Origin: Prorocentrum cordatum
Taxonomy: Eukaryota > Sar > Dinophyceae > Prorocentrales > Prorocentraceae
DNA length: 64,000 nt
Reading direction: 5' to 3'
Assembly (NCBI GenBank): GCA_963575745.1
Contig: CAUYUJ010012213.1
Location: 323,772-387,771 of the forward strand
A model generated the notes under the pieces. That model was not told the DNA's origin. It did no database searches and worked only from the letters and a program-made list of their open reading frames with translations. Position numbers and translations under genes: made by a program. Each line of letters opens with the position of its first letter. Positions within the stretch are counted from its first letter, which is position 1. Of the stretch, positions 61,346 through 64,000 are shown piece after piece.

Positions 61346-61349
61346 AGCG

Positions 61350-61545
61350 CGGGGAGGAGGCGGAGGCGGAGGCGGAGGAGGCGGAGGAGGCGGAGGAGGC
61401 GGAGGAGGCGGAGGAGGCGGAGGAGGAGGAGGCGTAGGAGGAGGGGGAGGAGGAGGAGGAGGAGGCTCAGGAGGAGGAGGAGGAAGAGGAGGAGGAGGAG
61501 GAGGAGGAGGAAGAGGAGGAGGAGGCAGGAAGAGGAGGACGACTT
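61350..61545. repeat. GGA / GGAGGC triplet array
   Basis: GGAGGC hexamers (61362-61428), then GGA with GAA and GCT variants. Confidence 0.95.
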
Positions 61546-61849
61546 GAAACCCAAGAGTCATCAACGATGCTGGAATTAACCTTTCCTCCAAGCTCCCTCT
61601 TCATAGGCACCTACAATAGTTCGTTTCCATTGAGAGAACTGCCTCGTTGGAAGAGAACAGATTGAAGATCCTGAACCGTGCCAAAACACTGTTCTCAGGA
61701 TGCCGCGTATCACCCTGACTGCTGCGTCTTGACGGTCCAGAATCGTGCCAGAACACCGTTTGTGGGACTTGATCACAGCGAATCAACAGAACTGTTGCGC
61801 CCGCATAATCCTGAATCCTTCCAAACCGCACCTTCTTGTACTTTGATCA

Positions 61850-62290
61850 TGGGAACCCGTGAAACTCTTGCAAATTTGAAAAACGAATCTGCGCGGCGCT
61901 AAGGCGAGAGCCACATGTTGAAAATGAACCGCCCACAATCCGTAAAGGTCTTGAATCTGTTTGGAGCTAATGTGCGCAGCGCCAAGGCGAGAGCCACATG
62001 TTCAAAACGACCCTTCCTCCCTCCGTGGAGCTCTTGGAAATTTTTAAAACGAATGTGCGCGGCGCTAAGGCGAGAGCCACATGTTCAAAACGACCCGCCC
62101 TCAATCCGTGAAGCTCTTGCAAAGTTTGAAAACGAGCCTGCGCGACGCTAGGGCGAGAGCCACATTTTGAAATCCACCCGTCCCCAATCCATGAAACTCT
62201 TGCAATTTGTTTAACGCATGTGAGAGACGCTCAGGCGAGAGCCACATGTGGAAAACCACCCGCCCTCCATCTGTGAAACCGTTGTCACTG
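61850..62290. repeat. ~83 bp minisatellite, five units
   Basis: AAGGCGAGAGCCACATGTTC recurs about every 83 bp (near 61901, 61987, 62069, 62151, 62233), followed by AAAACGACCCGCCCTCAATC and GTGAAGCTCTTGCAAAGTTT words. Confidence 0.93.
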
Positions 62291-62401
62291 TTTAAGCTTC
62301 AGTGTTATACATGGTGAGGAAGTCTCAGGCGAAACGCCCGGCCCGTCCTAAAAACTGGCCTCGGGATGCGACAGGGAGAAGTTATCGATGAGGAGAAGGA
62401 A

Positions 62402-62447
62402 TGGAGGAGGAGGAGGAGGAGGAGGAGGAGGAGGAGGAGGAGGAGGA
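62402..62447. repeat. GGA tract
   Basis: Uninterrupted GGA triplets, about 45 bp. Confidence 0.95.
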
Positions 62448-62576
62448 TTCGAGCGGACTCGAGCGTGACACACTGGTAATCAAACCGCATGTGCACGGCC
62501 TGCAGCGACCTTGTCAGACATCACGTGCCGTCCCCCAGCCAGGTTGGCGAGGGGTAAGCCATTCAGTATCGTCTAA

Positions 62577-62680
62577 CCGATCCCCATCCCCAGCCCCATC
62601 CCCATCCCCTTCGAGACCCCCACCACAATACCACCCCAGTTGGGGATACACCCCTCGAAACCCGAAGGGAACGGCCTATA

Positions 62681-62722
<42 letters not shown>

Positions 62723-62740
62723 ATATATATACATATAACG
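62577..62740. repeat. CCCCAT run and (AT)n microsatellite
   Basis: CCCCATCCCCA words at 62580-62610 and alternating AT at about 62675-62740. Confidence 0.93.
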
Positions 62741-62859
62741 GCGCACCGGGTCCGGGGGCCCGGGGCCGGGACCTCGACCACAAATGTGGGCTCCGGGGGG
62801 CCCGGAGGCTCGTCGGACCGCCGGACGCCGTCCAAGATCGTTCGCAGGCGGCTTCGGAA

Positions 62860-64000
62860 CGCGCTCCGATGGCTCCAGATGCCTTCCAAGACGCCTGTCA
62901 TGACACCAAGAAGGTCCCAGAAGCCTCCAAGACGCTCCGAGAGGCAGCCCAAGAGAGGCCCAAGAAGCAAAAATCGTGCCATTCCTATGGGAAAACGTAT
63001 ATTTTTCGCATGTTCGCCTCTTGGGCTTTCACCGCGTCCAAGACGGCCCAAGAGGCGCCCAAGACGGTCTACGAGGCCTCCGGGAGCGCTCCAAGGCTGC
63101 GCACGAGTGGCCCAGGACGGCCCCAAGACGGCCGAAGAGAGCCCCAAGACGAGTTCGAGAGGGGTCCCAGACGGAGAAAGCCAACCTCGAATTCCGAGCT
63201 TCCGGCCCAAGAGGCTCCAGGAGGCGCCAAAATGCCGCCAAGAGGCGCCAAAAGGCTCCCAAAAGCACCCCAAGACGTTCCGAGAGGCACCCCAAGAGAG
63301 GTCCAAGAAACGAAAATCGTGCCATTCCTATGGGAAAACGTATATTTTTCGCATGTTCGCATCTTGGGCTTTCACCGCGTCCAAGACGGCCCAAGAGGCC
63401 TCCAAGACGGCCTAGGAGGCCTCCGGGAGCGCTCCAAGGCTGCGCACGAGTGGCTCAGGACGGCCCCAAGACGGCCCAAGAGAACCCCAAGACGACTTCG
63501 AGAGGGGTCCCAGAAGGAGAAAGCCACTCTCGAATTCCGAGCTTCCGGCCCAACATATCCCAGGAGGCGCCAAAACGCCGCCCAGAGGCGCCAAAAGGCT
63601 TCCAAAATCAGCCCAAGACGTTCCGAGAGGCACCCCAAGAGAGGTCCAAGAAACAAAAATCGTGCCATTCCTATGGGAAAGCGTATATTTTTCGCATGTT
63701 CGCATCTTGGGCTTTCACCGCGTCCAAGACGGCCCAAGAGGCCTCCAAGACCGCCCCAAGACGGCCCAAGAAGCTTCCAAGAGGGCCCCAGGACAGCCCA
63801 AGAGGGCCCCAAGACGGCCCAAGAGGCGCCCAAGATGGCCCAAGAGGGCCCCAAGACGGGCCCAAGAGGGGGCCCAGAGGGGGACCACGAACCGCAAGCT
63901 CGAGCCTTCCGCCCCAAGAGGCCGCCAGGAGGCCCCAAGGAGGCCCCTCAAGAGGCCCCAGGAGACCCCCAAGAGGCCCAAAGGAGGCCCCGAGAAGCCC
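62860..64000. repeat. ~343 bp tandem array built on CCCAAGAGGCC words
   Basis: ATCGTGCCATTCCTATGGGA and TATTTTTCGCATGTTCGC mark unit starts near 62973, 63316 and 63659, so a period of 343 bp. Each unit is completed by CAAGACGGCCCAAGAGG words. The array runs off the window. Frames on both strands (Pro/Trp/Gly-rich) are repeat shadows. Confidence 0.93.

Overview
The window looks like nuclear DNA from a large, repeat-dominated, GC-rich eukaryotic genome; my best inference is a dinoflagellate. The signs are: no bacterial-style operons or compact genes; isolated exon-like islands with GT-AG borders and pyrimidine tracts; third codon positions that are mostly G or C in the best coding islands; a great excess of trinucleotide microsatellites (GGA/TCC, GAT/ATC, TCG, CTA) over other unit sizes; and one exon with a C-x2-C-G motif of a type I associate, from memory, with dinoflagellate predicted proteins. 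I found no rRNA, tRNA, spliced-leader or CRISPR sequence. The lineage call is inference, not proof.

Most of the window is repeats. I count more than a dozen families of short (about 90-230 bp) elements with terminal inverted repeats and no coding capacity (MITE-like). I name them A, B1, B2, C, D, I, K, L, M, N, Q, R, S, T, W, X and Y. Several have visible target-site duplications: TA for A, D and W; perfect 5 bp for both copies of Q; imperfect 9 bp for S and T. Some are nested: R sits inside a B2 copy and T inside a B1 copy. Two copies of L enclose GGA-type tracts between their inverted repeats. Further dispersed families are E, O, P and U. Tandem arrays include a ~114 bp hairpin-rich satellite (13.4 and 17.6 kb), a ~35 bp minisatellite (30.6-31.3 kb), a purine-rich array with higher-order structure (39.1-39.9 kb), a ~500 bp higher-order array (54.6-56.0 kb), an ~83 bp array (61.9-62.3 kb) and a ~343 bp array at the right end.

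Coding islands are few. The best are: 20.09-20.73 kb (+), two exons joined in phase across an intron carrying a TCC array, with a zinc-type C-x2-C-G motif and one in-frame TGA; 21.37-21.93 kb (+), two exons joined phase 0 to phase 0; 22.9-24.6 kb (+), GC-rich coding blocks in changing frames; 26.86-27.69 kb (+), a decayed gene; 27.70-28.19 kb (+), two exons encoding the C-terminal half of a fibronectin type III domain; 42.91-43.38 kb (+), a single frame with four nonsense codons; 47.94-48.37 kb (-), one exon; 51.5-54.25 kb (+), an Ala/Gln-rich protein that changes frame in or near a CG-dinucleotide run; and 59.56-60.32 kb (+), an acidic exon and a Cys-rich exon separated by a TCC array.

Two themes link these. 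First, long TCC tracts lie directly upstream of splice acceptors, on the sense strand, at several islands, so triplet arrays may serve as oversized polypyrimidine tracts and mark transcription direction. Second, nonsense codons inside otherwise continuous frames are mostly TGA, as expected from CGA-to-TGA decay at methylated CpG. No gene cluster with a shared pathway is visible.
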